Source: Pyxicephalus adspersus (taxonomy: Eukaryota > Chordata > Amphibia > Anura > Pyxicephalidae). Taken from it: a stretch of 64,000 bases of DNA. Made by a program: the position numbers and the translations under genes. Each line of letters starts with the position of its first letter. Within the stretch, counting starts at the first letter, position 1. Below, in pieces: positions 35,085 through 47,118 of the stretch. The notes under the pieces are model-generated. The model made no database searches. It had not been told where the DNA came from and saw only the letters and a list, made by a program, of their open reading frames with translations. The DNA is taken from positions 44,419,237-44,483,236 of the forward strand of contig NC_092869.1 in NCBI RefSeq assembly GCF_032062135.1. Direction: 5' to 3'.

Positions 35085-35395
35085 TGGAAGTGAGGGCTGG
35101 AGGGCAGATTTAATGAAGGGAAGGCTAAAGGACAAATTTAATGAAGGGGAGGCTGAAGGGCAGATTTGATGTAAGGGAGGCTGGAGGGCAGATTTAGTGA
35201 AGGGGAGGCTGAAGGGCAGATTTAACGAACGGGAGGCTGCGGGGTAGATCTAATGAGACTGGAGGGCAGATTTGATGTAATTGAGGTTGGAAGGCAGGCT
35301 GGAGGGCAGATTTGATAAAAGGGAGGCTGGAGGGCAGATTTATTAAAGGGGAGGCTGGAGGGGGGATTTATTAAAGGGGAAACTGGAGGGTAGAG
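35085..35395. repeat. 28-bp minisatellite, copy 1
   Basis: About eleven units of GAGGCTGGAGGGCAGATTTA with an AATGAAGGG linker. The same unit forms the array at 55355-55640. Upstream flanks (GACTTGCTGCAGCTTCTAAT here, GACTTGTTGCAGCTTTTAAT there) also match, so the array belongs to a larger dispersed element. Confidence 0.9.
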
Positions 35396-35672
35396 TAAAT
35401 TTCTTTATAATGACCTACAAGTATCTTTTCGATGCACATTATGCAGCCAGGGTCCATTGTAGTCACCACCAGGTAGCCCACCTTGTAAATGCCATGCAGC
35501 CATTGCTGGAAAAAGGAGTTGCAAAAAGTGCTGCGGGAGATGACCAGCATTGAGCTGCAACAAATGACTAAAGAAACATTCAATCAATATTTCACTTTCC
35601 ATAATGATAATTGATAACATGTCATCTGTTTTATGAATTTTCTACACATTGATAATTCACCTTTCCCACCAG

Positions 35673-35869
35673 CATTCCCCATCTGGGATTGTGGCCCCTC
35701 TGCGGGCCGTGTCACGGTTCTGTATCGTGGCTGGAGATGTGTGTGCAAAATGTTCCGGGGTTCTGGAATTCTCAGGATAGGCCATACATCACAGAGGAAG
35801 GTTTATTCTTCTCTGCGGCTCTGCCAGAGCTTCACGGAAAATCGAAAATCTTTACTTATCTCGGAGGCA
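35673..35869 (+). CDS. Candidate internal exon, gene unassigned
   Basis: An open 197-nt stretch lies between CTTTCCCACCAG (ends 35672) and a perfect GTAAGT donor (35870). The best frame reads IPHLGLWPLCGPCHGSVSWL, EMCVQNVPGFWNSQDRPYI and TEEGLFFSAALPELHGKSKI, with three cysteines early, which would suit a secreted or extracellular domain. Start phase 2 and end phase 1. A second frame is also open through the segment. I do not recognise the family and find no partner exon with matching phase. Confidence 0.3.
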
Positions 35870-36690
35870 GTAAGTGGCTTCTGCTGTTTCCTAGTTTTTA
35901 GCTAAAGGTCAGTACCTTCATTTGGGATGAATCTAACAAAGGCAAATTACACCAACAATTATCTCTGGGGGAAAGTCATTTCCGGACCACATTTTATGAA
36001 GTCTATGTAGAGTCAAAATGTTATTTGTGTCTTATTGGACAGAACAGGAAAGAGATAATCTGTGATGTGTATTGTGACTGGGGGAATTTACCATTACTTC
36101 CTGTCCTAGAGAGGCAACAGGAGACTAAATGAGTGAGACTAAATCTTTCTAAAATGAAGGGAAATCCTCTCTACCCAGGCCTAACCCTCTACCCAACACA
36201 AATGTTTTCTTTCCCCAAGCCCAAATCTCGTTCCCCCACAGGCCACATCCCTAGATACAAATTTAGCCCTCCAGAACCATGGAGGAACATAGGGAAGCTC
36301 CCTTCTGCTCTACATTAGCTGCAGCATATGGAACCATGGCACCCAACAGGAAATGCAAAACCTACCCCTAATGCCCAACCCAAGCAATGGCCATGGGGAA
36401 GAACATTACTAATGGAGGGTTGGCATGACAAATTCACAATCCAGCCTTCCCATGCAAGCCATTGACCTGATGCCAACCTCCTCATGCCCTTTGAAGGTTA
36501 CAATAAAACTCTACAGACTTGGCCACCAACATTAACTGGGAAAATGCAGTGCAGTGAAGAACAATTATTGTACGGCTGTACTGCACGGTAAGCAGAGCTC
36601 ACATATATAATGAGCAAATATGGCTGCCTCCATTCTTTAATACAAAAAATGACCCAAATACTTCCCTGCAATCAGAGCACCATCTTTGTT
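35870..36690. other. Unannotated DNA
   Basis: No recognised gene, RNA or repeat. Confidence 0.35.
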
Positions 36691-36697
36691 AGATAGT

Positions 36698-36914
36698 GGG
36701 CCTGATTTCTTAAAGCTCTCCACGGCTGGGGAGGATACACTTTGATCAGTGAAGCTGAGTGATCCAGCAAACCTGGAATGGAACTGGTCCAGGATTCAAT
36801 ACATTTGCTAACAAATGTCTTTGAAGAAATCCTTTCATTGTTTGCAGAATCACCCAAATTCACTGATAAAAGTGTATCCTCTCCGACCTTGGAGAGCTTT
36901 AAAAAATCAGGCTC
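36698..36914. mobile_element. Foldback MITE, complete
   Basis: A 217-bp palindromic element: GGGCCTGATTTCTTAAAGCT at the left and GAGAGCTTTAAAAAATCAGG at the right, with TCAGTGAAGCTGAGTGATCC facing a reverse copy. No coding capacity. Confidence 0.85.
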
Positions 36915-36980
36915 ATTGTCTAAGACTCCTGGACTGTGTCACTGTGTCCCATGGGCTACTGAACAGTTTTAACACATATT

Positions 36981-37191
36981 GAGCCTGATTTAATAAATCT
37001 CTCCATGACTGGAGAAGATAGACTATCATGGGAGAACCTGAGTGATCCAGCAAGAATTCTTAAAAATCATTCCCTATTATCTGGCAAATATTGTATTCCT
37101 GGAACAGATCAATTCCTGATTTGCTGGATCACCCAGGTTCTCCCATGATAGTCTCCTTTCCAGTTTTGGAGAGTTTTAATAAATCAGGCCC
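36981..37191. mobile_element. Foldback MITE, complete
   Basis: A second 211-bp copy only 66 bp downstream, with the same arms (GAGCCTGATTTAATAAATCT and GAGTTTTAATAAATCAGGCC). Confidence 0.85.
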
Positions 37192-37399
37192 ATTGTGCAA
37201 GCTTTACAAAAGTAAAGTACTACTCAGCACTAGAAATCATCATTTCTTGGCCCTCCATAAACATCCTATTTAAACTCAGCAGCAAACATTTGATGAATAT
37301 TATTTGGTTCTTCTAGAATCTGACCGATATTCTGGTCCAGTCTGACTTTAACTCAGAACAGCGGAACCATTTGGCACAAAGATTTCTGCCTGAGGTTAG

Positions 37400-38560
37400 A
37401 ATTTTTTGCATTTCTGCGTTCCCATCTTAAGATAATCGATTGCTCACACTGCACGCTTGCTTCTCATTTGTTACAATGTTATCGCCTGGAGAATTTCGAG
37501 TTTAATTTCCTCACAATAGAAATCAGCGAACTTTAGTGCGGCGCTTTGTACTTTTCGTATATGGCTACAAATATGTCGAGCAGCGTCTTCAGCCTGCGGA
37601 TCACCGAAAGGTTTCCTATGTTTGTCTATAATGATCCAGCTGACAATATTTTATTATGATTACAGTAGAGAGTCTTTATTAGACGCTGCACAAATGGGCG
37701 CTGTGAAGTCTCGCAGCTCGGACGTGTTTGCTGTTTACCACCTTCCGCCGTTAGCCCAATTAAATGCGGCCTGTGAAGGTCAAGCAGCGCCAATGTTATT
37801 TTCACACCCAGCATAACATTGGAACTAATGAATTTTTGCAGGAGATCTTTTCAACACGCGATGCTCTAATCCACAAATCCATACGTGTGCGTGTTTCTGT
37901 TTCTCCCTCCCGCGTGGTGCCAATCACGCGGGAATATCTTCATTTTCTTCCCTCTTTATGAAGACGAGCCCTTGGAAAAGACTTTTGTCATTCTTGTCTG
38001 GCATTTAATGATGCTAAAGAGAGTAAAAAGTCAATCAATATAAGAAAAGATTAGCATGTCTTTGCTTTCAATCGGCTGTCAGTGCGACACGGCCAAGGCA
38101 ATTTGATTGGTGCTCATTTTTAGCTTGTCAAGAATGGCGCATATCTGTTTCATTACCGCTATGGAAGAGGCTCTCCAGGTGTGAAAGACTCGAAACATCC
38201 GACCTTTGTTTCCAACCTTCATTTTTTTAGGGAAGGTTTTTAATAGGATAATAGGACGCTCTTTTCATTTTTCACGGTCAGCGTGTGCCTGGCCAGATTC
38301 CTCAGCTCGCTTCCATTAACGGTCTCGTAATAAAGATTGTTATTAGCCGATTTCAATATTCTGCAGGAAATGTCACTCCCTCCTTGCTCTCACCTCTGTG
38401 TTTGTGCAAAACGAGGTGTTAGGGCCGGATAATTAGAAAAAATCACCCAGTTTAGGCTGTTAGAAGAATTTAAAGGTGATTGTTCCTTGTTCAATGGCTT
38501 TGTTTGAGGCTGTTGTCGCGGGTCAGCGCTCATTTGTGAAATAATGGGTAGAATGTGTTA
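37400..38560. promoter_or_regulatory. Long low-repeat block, candidate conserved non-coding cluster
   Basis: About 1.1 kb with no recognised repeat, the longest such block in the window. CpGs are retained (GCGGCGCTTTG, CTCGCAGCTCGGACG, CCCGCGTGGTGCC) and TAAT/ATTA cores and E-box-like sites are present. No sizeable coding frame is seen. The pattern resembles vertebrate developmental enhancers inside large introns or gene deserts. This is an inference from texture, not alignment. Confidence 0.35.
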
Positions 38561-38960
38561 TTTTGTGGATGAGGAATAGAATCTGTCCCAGCCCTGGTGT
38601 TATTTAAAGGATGAATAATAAAACATGGAATTTGTTACAGCTTACCAGTCCTTGGATTTGGTGGCTTTATTAGTTTCTTTTTTCTGTCTAAGATTGGAAA
38701 ATATCTTTTAATCCTGATGGAATTATAGTGTCTTTGTCATTTTCTAAATTGGAAGCAAAAACATTGATTTTTTTGGAAACTTCTTATCCAATCACTGTCC
38801 GCCTATGCAATGCAGATTAAGACATGTTTGTCCAGGCACTGAGATCACCAATCAGCGGAGGCATTACTAGGATTGTGAAAGATTCTTGGCGACCATTAGC
38901 ACCAGAGGAGTGTATGCGGCACATGTAGCCACTGTGGGAAATTAGTGCAGGGGTCAGTAG

Positions 38961-39757
38961 TAGTGTTGGTCGAATATCTCAATATTCGATTAGCCAGCTA
39001 TTCGATCGAATAGTGAGAATTTCTCTGGGTGATCAATTGCCAAATTTGAACACCATTGAAGTCAATTGTGGGAGAATTCAGTTTTTTCAGGATCTTTTAA
39101 GGGCTGCAAGAGCAATCATATTGCTCTTGTGGCCCTTTACTAGTTGTATGTGTTCTTGGATAGAGTTTCTCTATTCAACAACACATAGTACAGCGCTGCA
39201 GCAGCGATCGCTGTTGCTGTGCTGTGCTACTACTATATTTTTTTAGATAGCGTTTCCCTAACCAAAAATACAGGGCACTACAGGTGAGGTCCCCATGAGG
39301 TCCCCATTCATCACCTGTAGTGCCCGTACCTTGTAGAGGAACTGCAGAGGTGTGAAGTTCAGTTTCCCACATGATGTCACAATGGAACTGAACTGCAGAT
39401 TACCTCTGCAGTTCCACTATGATCTTCGGGCACTATAGGTAATGAATAAGGACAAGTCCCCATTCATCACCTATAGTGCCCGGAGATCCGGCAATGACAG
39501 GAGGATTCCCACGGCTTCACAGCCTGGGAACCATAATGTCATTGTGGGAAAACCTGTAAAAAAAAGTTAGTTAAAAAAACACAAACATTCAATAAATTAC
39601 CTTAAAATTAATTTTTATTTTTTTAAACACATTTTTTATATTTTTTCGCCAAATTTTTACAGTCGAATCCCGTGTTTTTCGGGTCAGGTCTATCCAAATT
39701 CGAACAGCCATATTTGAGTCAAATATAAGGACAACCCGAATTCGAACACCAACACTA
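38961..39757. mobile_element. Complete non-autonomous hAT-like transposon, 797 bp
   Basis: Ends are TAGTGTTGGT on the left and ACCAACACTA on the right (perfect 10-bp inverted repeat), extended by imperfect CGAAT-rich subterminal repeats. The element is flanked by identical 8-bp duplications GTCAGTAG (38953-38960 and 39758-39765). Eight-bp duplications with TA(G)-type ends fit the hAT superfamily. Inside are two long hairpins built on GGGCACTACAGGTGA and GGGCACTATAGGTAATGA blocks and no transposase frame. Confidence 0.85.
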
Positions 39758-40339
39758 GTCAGTAGTAACACAGAGTTCAGGGGCCAGGAGAGGTCACACA
39801 CAACACTTAACATTTTGCTTGAGCTTACCATAAAAAATGAACTCAGATAAAAATAGTTTGGAAGCCACTGTCCACAACTCATCCTTACATCTTTGCCTAT
39901 TTGTAGCGTAATTCTTCACCCTTCATTTATGATTCGTCCATGGCTCGCCTCTGCAGGCCCCATCTATAGCTCATCTCTGCATGGATTGAGGCACAGAAAA
40001 AGTGCTTTCAAAGTTACTTGCAAACATTTTAAATTAATTACAAAGCCCTTGAACATTGCACTGTCACCAAATTTTCTTTTGAGAGGAGGAAGTGTTAGAT
40101 CTGTTGTGGGTACGTGCCCCAAGTGTAAGCATGTTTAAATGCAGATGGTTGTTCTGTAAAAGTATAGGCAAGGAAACATTTTTAAAAAGCAGATTAGACA
40201 TCTGTTTTCCCTGATGCTACAACTTTCTCTGCGCAGCCTCCTTTGCCATAGCGATAATAAATTTCTGTTCATGGTAGAAACGGCTCAGTACAACTTGTAA
40301 TTCACATGTCCTGCAGCTTTTCCACCCTTTGAACCCTTG

Positions 40340-40580
40340 AAATAGTTTTCAGGTCTCAGAGACATCTAGTTAGAATTTAACTCATTGGGGGTGATTGAGA
40401 ATATTGCCCCCTTACCCTGGTGGTCAGAATACAACCCTTAAAGATGGCTAAAAAGATCATTGGTGTCATGCCACTGGCTTTTCAAGCGGTGATGGACCCA
40501 GAACTATACAGAAACAATTGAAGGAGAAATCATTCATTCACAGCTCCAGGAACTCTTACCAACCTCTGGAGGAATCCTGG
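40340..40580 (-). mobile_element. hAT-like dispersed repeat (family B), diverged
   Basis: In reverse orientation it keeps CCCTTGAAATAGTTTTCAGG, GGCTAAAAAGATCATTGGTG and CAACCTCTGGAGGAATCCTG. More diverged than the 44523 copy. Confidence 0.6.
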
Positions 40581-40981
40581 TTATGATTGGCTGATCTAAA
40601 ATCCATGGCCAAAAATAAAGAGAGGGGATTTTCCTATTTTGGATTTGTTGGTCAATAGAACAGTTTGATCCCGAATTTTAGTGTTTTTCACTTTCATTTG
40701 CCAAATCACTATGATATGTTCAATGTCAAGCCCTGCTAAATCAGATGTGTCCCTGAAGTCTATGCTCTCTGAGATACGTATTGTTCTCCTGGAGGTTTAA
40801 TGCTCCTCCACCTGTGAGAGTCACGTTTTGGTCCTCCATGAATAAAATATATAAGAACGCTCTCCACACAGCACTCACTGGGGAAAAAGAATTCTTGCTG
40901 GCAACTTCAGTTCAAATCAATATCCTGCATTGGAGGTGACTCACTTCTCAATCACAGTAGGTGATCCAGTCCCGGGCCGCA

Positions 40982-41250
40982 ACCTGCTAACATCATGATG
41001 AAACCAGCACCGCTCTTCCACCTTCCGTCAGGCTTGCTGCAATGACCTTGGGAAATAAAGTGACCTCGAATGTGACACAGGCATGTATCAGATGTTCTGT
41101 TCCTTGCTGAAGAGTAATTGTTAATAAAGCCACTTGTTATTGGTACCTCTATAGAGATTCTCTCCATTACTTGTACCAAAACCGATAGAACATTGTGTAC
41201 CACCATGCATGGGTTAGAGTGCCACAACCTGCCATCATCCTGATGAAACT
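40982..41250 (+). repeat. Tandem repeat flanking gap 1, first copy
   Basis: The unit runs from CCTGCTAACATCATGATGAA through GAGTAATTGTTAATAAAGCC to GTGCCACAA, about 245 bp. A second unit starts at 41227 (CCTGCCATCATCCTGATGAA) and resumes at 42350-42520 after an insertion. Confidence 0.65.
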
Positions 41251-41274
41251 ATCACCAGTCTATCAGTCTATGCA

Positions 41275-42345
41275 GGCATGGGCTCCAGGTCCTATCTTTC
41301 AGGTAGAGTAACCCCAGTGCATGTGTTCCATGCCAGAGTTTCCTTCCTGCTGGAGACTTGCACTGGTGTTTGCACTAGCGTGGGTGTGTCTCTCTTCATC
41401 CATCAGGCAACACATACACGCCCTCTGTTTCTACAGCCTATGGCTCTGCTAGTATTTAAAGGCACTTCCCACTACAGGAAGTTGCCTGNNNNNNNNNNNN
41501 NNNNNNNNNNNNNNNNNNNNNNNNNNNNNNNNNNNNNNNNNNNNNNNNNNNNNNNNNNNNNNNNNNNNNNNNNNNNNNNNNNNNNNNNNNNNNNNNNNNN
41601 NNNNNNNNNNNNNNNNNNNNNNNNNNNNNNNNNNNNNNNNNNNNNNNNNNNNNNNNNNNNNNNNNNNNNNNNNNNNNNNNNNNNNNNNNNNNNNNNNNNN
41701 NNNNNNNNNNNNNNNNNNNNNNNNNNNNNNNNNNNNNNNNNNNNNNNNNNNNNNNNNNNNNNNNNNNNNNNNNNNNNNNNNNNNNNNNNNNNNNNNNNNN
41801 NNNNNNNNNNNNNNNNNNNNNNNNNNNNNNNNNNNNNNNNNNNNNNNNNNNNNNNNNNNNNNNNNNNNNNNNNNNNNNNNNNNNNNNNNNNNNNNNNNNN
41901 NNNNNNNNNNNNNNNNNNNNNNNNNNNNNNNNNNNNNNNNNNNNNNNNNNNNNNNNNNNNNNNNNNNNNNNNNNNNNNNNNNNNNNNNNNNNNNNNNNNN
42001 NNNNNNNNNNNNNNNNNNNNNNNNNNNNNNNNNNNNNNNNNNNNNNNNNNNNNNNNNNNNNNNNNNNNNNNNNNNNNNNNNNNNNNNNNNNNNNNNNNNN
42101 NNNNNNNNNNNNNNNNNNNNNNNNNNNNNNNNNNNNNNNNNNNNNNNNNNNNNNNNNNNNNNNNNNNNNNNNNNNNNNNNNNNNNNNNNNNNNNNNNCTC
42201 AGGGATTGCTCTAGAGTGGCACCTGGTAGCTACCCTGCAGCCCAAGACTATCCTCACCATCAGAGGCTCTAGTGAAGACCTGGTAGCGGCTTAGTTACGC
42301 CCCTCTGGAGCATATCCAGTCAGTGGCACAGCGGGTCCACACCCG
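41275..42345 (+). mobile_element. LTR-like insertion containing assembly gap
   Basis: Sequence inserted within the second unit of the flanking tandem repeat. It carries a TATTTAAAGG box near 41453 and a right part with GGCACAGCGGGTCCACACCC, features I associate with frog gypsy-type LTRs. Unknown bases fill 41489-42197, so the internal structure and exact ends are hidden. At about 1.07 kb including the gap, a solo LTR is the simplest reading. Confidence 0.35.
41489..42197. other. Assembly gap (709 N)
   Basis: Unknown bases. Frames reported across it are artefacts. Confidence 1.
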
Positions 42346-42349
42346 CTTG

Positions 42350-42525
42350 CATTACAGACCTCATATTGGACAAAAGCATGTATCAAAGACTCTGTCCCCT
42401 ACTGGGGAGTAATTGTTAATAAAGCAACTTGTGATTGGTACTCCTACAAAGAATTCCTCCTTTAGATGTTCCTCCTTTAGATGATGGAACTGATTGTGTA
42501 GCACCTTGGATGCATAAAGTTGGAT
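42350..42525 (+). repeat. Tandem repeat flanking gap 1, second copy (continued)
   Basis: GGGGAGTAATTGTTAATAAA and the following ACTTGTGATTGGTACTCC align with 41100-41160 in the same orientation. Confidence 0.65.
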
Positions 42526-43790
42526 CATTTTACAGGTGAGAACTTAACACGTTGGGTTTAATTTCAGCTGTTCTAACTGGTTGTACTCATTACAGTCCAC
42601 ATAGTAATCCCTTGAAGTTGTTTGGAACAAAGCCTTTAAGTGTTTCTATTTTCTATTATTTATTTGTGTGGCATTAATATACAAAAGTGCACAGGGGCTG
42701 CTAAGGGGGACCTTGTTGGATGAGGAGGGTCGAGGGCCATCATTTGACAACACACTTTGTCCTAAGTCCGCTGCTGCCTGTCAAACCAAACCTACCAAAC
42801 TTCCATGGAAGTCCATCGAGTCCTTCTATCTATATACAGTATCCATCCATCTATCATCTATCTGTCATCCATCCATGTGCTTGTGTATGATTTAATGAGC
42901 CCTTATATTAATAAAAGGTCATAGGTCTAGAACTGTCCAGAGTCAAGAAAGTTTCACATAAGAATTTTAATTTATTTATATAAAAAAAACTGAAAAATAT
43001 TCCTCTCCAGGCGCGGAACACAAATACAAAGAAAAAGAGAAAAAAAAGGCGATGAACGTAACTTGTCATTTACAGAGATGGAATCTCTCCGGTTGCAGCA
43101 GCCGCTCCAATCAATAAAACTTCTTAAAGGATTCATTTTTGGTGCATTTATTTGTTTAGTTCCAGATGTAAAAGAGTAATCAGCGCAGTCAAAGGCCATC
43201 AAACATCAATGTGGTGTGTCATGAATGCATTTATGAGCTGCACAAAAAGACCAAATATTATTATTTTATCTACTTGTTTTCTTTCACACCTAACTCGAAT
43301 ATTATTATTATTATAGTAAAACAAAAATATCAATAAGGATGTCCTGGTAGCTTGATATCAGCAAGTTCAGCAAACATTTTCTATTTCTTTATTGGATCAA
43401 ACACAAAGCATTCAGTTCTCCAATGACAGTGACACATTATTATAGATGGCCAGTATGGTGTCACACTTTTGGGAATAAGATGAGACATTGTATAGAATAT
43501 GAATAGATTTTATTGGTTGTTGTATTGTATTGTGTTCAGTTAAAAATGTTTTGGGACAGCAATCTCCAATGTGACCTTGGAGTTGGTATTACAGTTTCAT
43601 TGTGATATATAGACAAAGTTTAACATTATGGGGTTAGGTTGAACTTCTGAAGGTAATTCATTTGGTAGCTCAAGTACAAAGCTGTAACAATGTATACACT
43701 AAATGCCCATCGGATATTGTTAGCTGTTGCCTTTGATGTTGAACATCTTCTCCTCATTCGACTTTATCAAAGGTGAAGGCCACATTCACT
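42526..43790. other. Unannotated AT-rich DNA with an ATCC/ATCT tract
   Basis: A degenerate (ATCY)n tract lies at 42838-42875. No gene or other repeat is supported. Confidence 0.4.
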
Positions 43791-43811
43791 CCACCATACA
43801 GTATTGTTTTT

Positions 43812-43950
43812 TGCTTCTTTTTGGCTATCTGTAAGGGTGACATTCTTCCCAATGGCCAGCAATGTAAGAGGAATTCTTCCCACTGACCACCACACTAATA
43901 TACTGTGATCGGTGGATATAATAATTATAGCCGGGGTTCCGTGAAGATCT
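43812..43950 (+). mobile_element. hAT-like dispersed repeat (family B), internal fragment
   Basis: TTGCTTCTTTTTGGCTATCT through CCCACTGACCACCACACTAA to GGGGTTCCGTGAAGATCTGA. Both termini are missing. Confidence 0.65.
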
Positions 43951-44522
43951 GAAGAACTTTAAGAAATTCAGATAGCACCAATATTACAGGCCGGTATCTT
44001 TTCCGTTCCACAAATGACCTTCTCAGTGTCAGTTTTCAGGGAATAATCTCCATAGCGGCAGATTTTGGTTCCATTGTGCAGGTGTTGTGGGATATAAAAG
44101 GATGTTTAATAGCCTGGCAGTACGTACTGTTCCTTGGTTGGAGAATTAGGACGGAGTTCTGTGGACGGATCCCCTTTGTTTGTATAATTTATGCCACATT
44201 AGCATTTTGCTAATTCTATCTCTTTGTATTAATCTGACAGCCTAATTGTGTTTCATTTTTCACTCTGATAGATGATACTCCTGACTTGCGGCCCCACACA
44301 CGCTGCTCCGTTATATCAAATGATAGGATTAGAAAGTGGAGCAGAAATATGACGAGTGACAAAGAAAACTTAGGATACATCAGAGACATCTCTGTACTGT
44401 ACATAGGGAAGTCCAGAGATCCTGCAAAGTGACTGGAAACAAGAATAATGTACCAGTGTGTCATAAGGAACTTCATTGGCTATGAATGTAGATTTGTATG
44501 GACTGGAGGAGACCTATTAGAT

Positions 44523-44806
44523 CAGTGTATCCGGACCTTTTTAACATCGGTGATCCCTTGAAATAACTTTCAGGTCTTAGGGAGCCCCTTCTATATATAA
44601 TTATTATATTCACAGATCACAGTACATTAGTGTGGTGGTCAGTGGGAATAATTCCTCTTACATTGCGGGCCATTGGTAAGAATGTCTCCCTTACAGATAG
44701 CCAAAAAGATCATTGGGGTCACTTACACTGACCTGAGAGGAACAAACTGCTCATTGCTCAGGGAACTCCTAGTAACCTCTAGAGGAACCCTGGTTGAGAA
44801 ACAATG
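44523..44806 (-). mobile_element. hAT-like dispersed repeat (family B), complete
   Basis: Ends CAGTGTATCC and GAGAAACAATG are degenerate inverted repeats of CAGTGTTTCTC type. Flanking octamers TATTAGAT (44515-44522) and CATTCGAT (44807-44814) agree at six of eight positions, as expected for an aged 8-bp hAT target duplication. About 284 bp, non-coding. Confidence 0.7.
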
Positions 44807-47118
44807 CATTCGATTGTAAAAAATTAGCAGCTATATAAAATCATTTTAAAAATAAAATCCGTCAATTTCCCTTCTAGCCAGAAGACTGGACCATTGAAGC
44901 TGATTTGCACATTGGCCTCCAACAAGATGCTTCACTTGGGTTGTGCAGTGATGTGAACCAGGTGAAATTATCAATGGTGACACCAAAATGTCCAGTGCTT
45001 TGTTGCCCAACATGCCAGCTGCATCCAGCCAATCACACCTTATATGTACTGATGGACTCAAACTGAAAGTTCAGTAAAAAAATCAGTAAACTCAGCAGAC
45101 GATGGTCTTAGCCCCTTGGCATGGATCTGGACACCAATGGTTCCAGCACCGGTCCCTCTGGAGACTCACCAGAAATATTGAGACTCTGGGACAATGATCT
45201 ACAGTCCCAGTGCCATATTATCATGAATAATCATGAAGTTTTATTAGCACCCCCCAGGTTTGCCCCAATTACTGTAAATGCCATTTTTTCTAGACAGCTT
45301 GGTTTGCTTGTAAAAGAGAAGGAAGCTAAAAATAAAGGTGTAAAAAAAAGTTATTGTGTATGCTGATTGTAATTATTATGGATATTAACTCCAAAGAGTT
45401 ACCAGTATCCAATATGTTCATTATACAGAAAGGAGAGCAGCTGATAACATATAACAAGGTTTATTACAGAAATGGAATAATTCCACCATTCCCAATAATC
45501 ACATCAGATCATGAAGAGTATTAACAGGCAAATTCTTTGAAAGATCTGCAGAGTATTGCAAAACATTTAGTACTCCAATTCATTCTGTTGCTTCCTTCTT
45601 ATCAAGTCTTCATTTAAATGCTTTTCCACCAATCAGAGCAGCCTCATTATTTGGACAGATATGCAGGAAAATGTTTATGTCCAAGCTTTATCCTGGTTTA
45701 ACCAATGCACCCCTATACACATTCCCCCGGGAGAAGACATCTAGTCATTCTATTGTGTAGGGGGTTCCAGATTCCATCATAAGCCCCACTCCCTAAACAA
45801 ACTCCGGCATCTTCATTTGGAGGAAAAGATGTGAACACGGGGGAAAATGTTTGGGACACGCTAGTGCAATGTGCGCCAGGATGGACGCTTTTGGTCTCCA
45901 CCAAGATGCAAGTGACAGGGTGACAACATTGAGAGAAAAGAAAAGTTATCAGCCCATAACCGGGACTTTGGTGGTAGGATCCACAGGGATGATTTAAAAA
46001 AAAATTAAACATTGCAATTTTCAAAATGCAGTTAATATGTTAAAGCTTCTGATGTGGTTTAAAATGATAAAAAAAATCAATTGATGTCAATGAAAGCAGT
46101 TTATAATAGGATACCATTGCTTTCTAGTTCTATAAATAAGCTCTCAGCATCTCCTATGTTTATATTTGTCCTCTTCTCTCTTTTTGAAGAACACAGCAGT
46201 GGAGACTTTCAGGACCCTGGAGAGCTCCTGGAATTCTTTCATGTGGCCGGAGCGCCCAACACTGCGGTCCCAGCTCATCCTCCCATCCTCTGCCTGGAAC
46301 AATGCTGAGCAGGAGAGATTCTCGGCTCCTCTATTAACAGAAAAGAGGTGATTAACAATGGAAGACACAAAATGTCCCAAGCTGAATGCTGCAAACCAGT
46401 GTCTCATGGCCAAGGTTAAAGCAGAAAATGATGAGAAAATGACAATTTTAATGAAATCCCTGAAAAAAACTCTTTAGAAAATGATTCTTATGCTGATCAT
46501 TCAAAAGTTTCTATGTCCTTGAAGAAAAAAGATAATTGTAATGTGGTTTTTGTATAGCAGTCATGTAATATGGCACTTCGCACATGCTTGTATGGATGAT
46601 TTTTTTCTGCGCTAAATTATACATTTTTATTACTATTGGTGTTAAAAATAGAAATTGAGCTTAACTTTTGCAGGAAGAGAAAATTAAAACTTTAATAAAA
46701 GCAGATGGGCAATTTGCTTTTACTCCACATTCCTCTGATGCTAAATATATGGATTGTGAATTCAATTAGCAGAAATCTTTGTGCACCACAATGTCTCTGA
46801 CACTATTCACATCTGATGTTCAGACGAATCCAGGATCTCTGTAAGTGCATTCACACATTGCTTACCATCAAGTGTCTGTTGTGTAAGAAGAACTTGTGAG
46901 CCGGGCTTTGCAAACTTTCAGACTATATCAATAGATTTATAAACTGACCTTCATGGTGACCATGATTGGATGGTATTTCTGTTCTTTTGTAGGAGTATAG
47001 ATATGACAATATTAAGGTGTTGTGTTCTTTGCTTCTTGGGCACATCAATACTCTAAAACCCTCATTTTATATTTCTAAAAGAATTGATGGGTTGGAGAAG
47101 AATCCTATCAGTGATTTT
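44807..47118. other. Unannotated DNA with one weak exon-like stretch
   Basis: At 46190-46347 a pyrimidine tract plus AAG is followed by an open frame (NTAVETFRTLESSWNSFMWP) and a weak GTGATT donor. Other frames are open too, so I do not call it a gene. The rest has no recognised repeats. Confidence 0.25.

Noticed and set aside
41278..42294. Long open frames on both strands (338 and 262 codons)
   Set aside because: They run through 709 unknown bases; openness there has no meaning.
46190..46347. Exon after a pyrimidine-rich tract
   Set aside because: Weak donor and several frames open; not distinguishable from chance.
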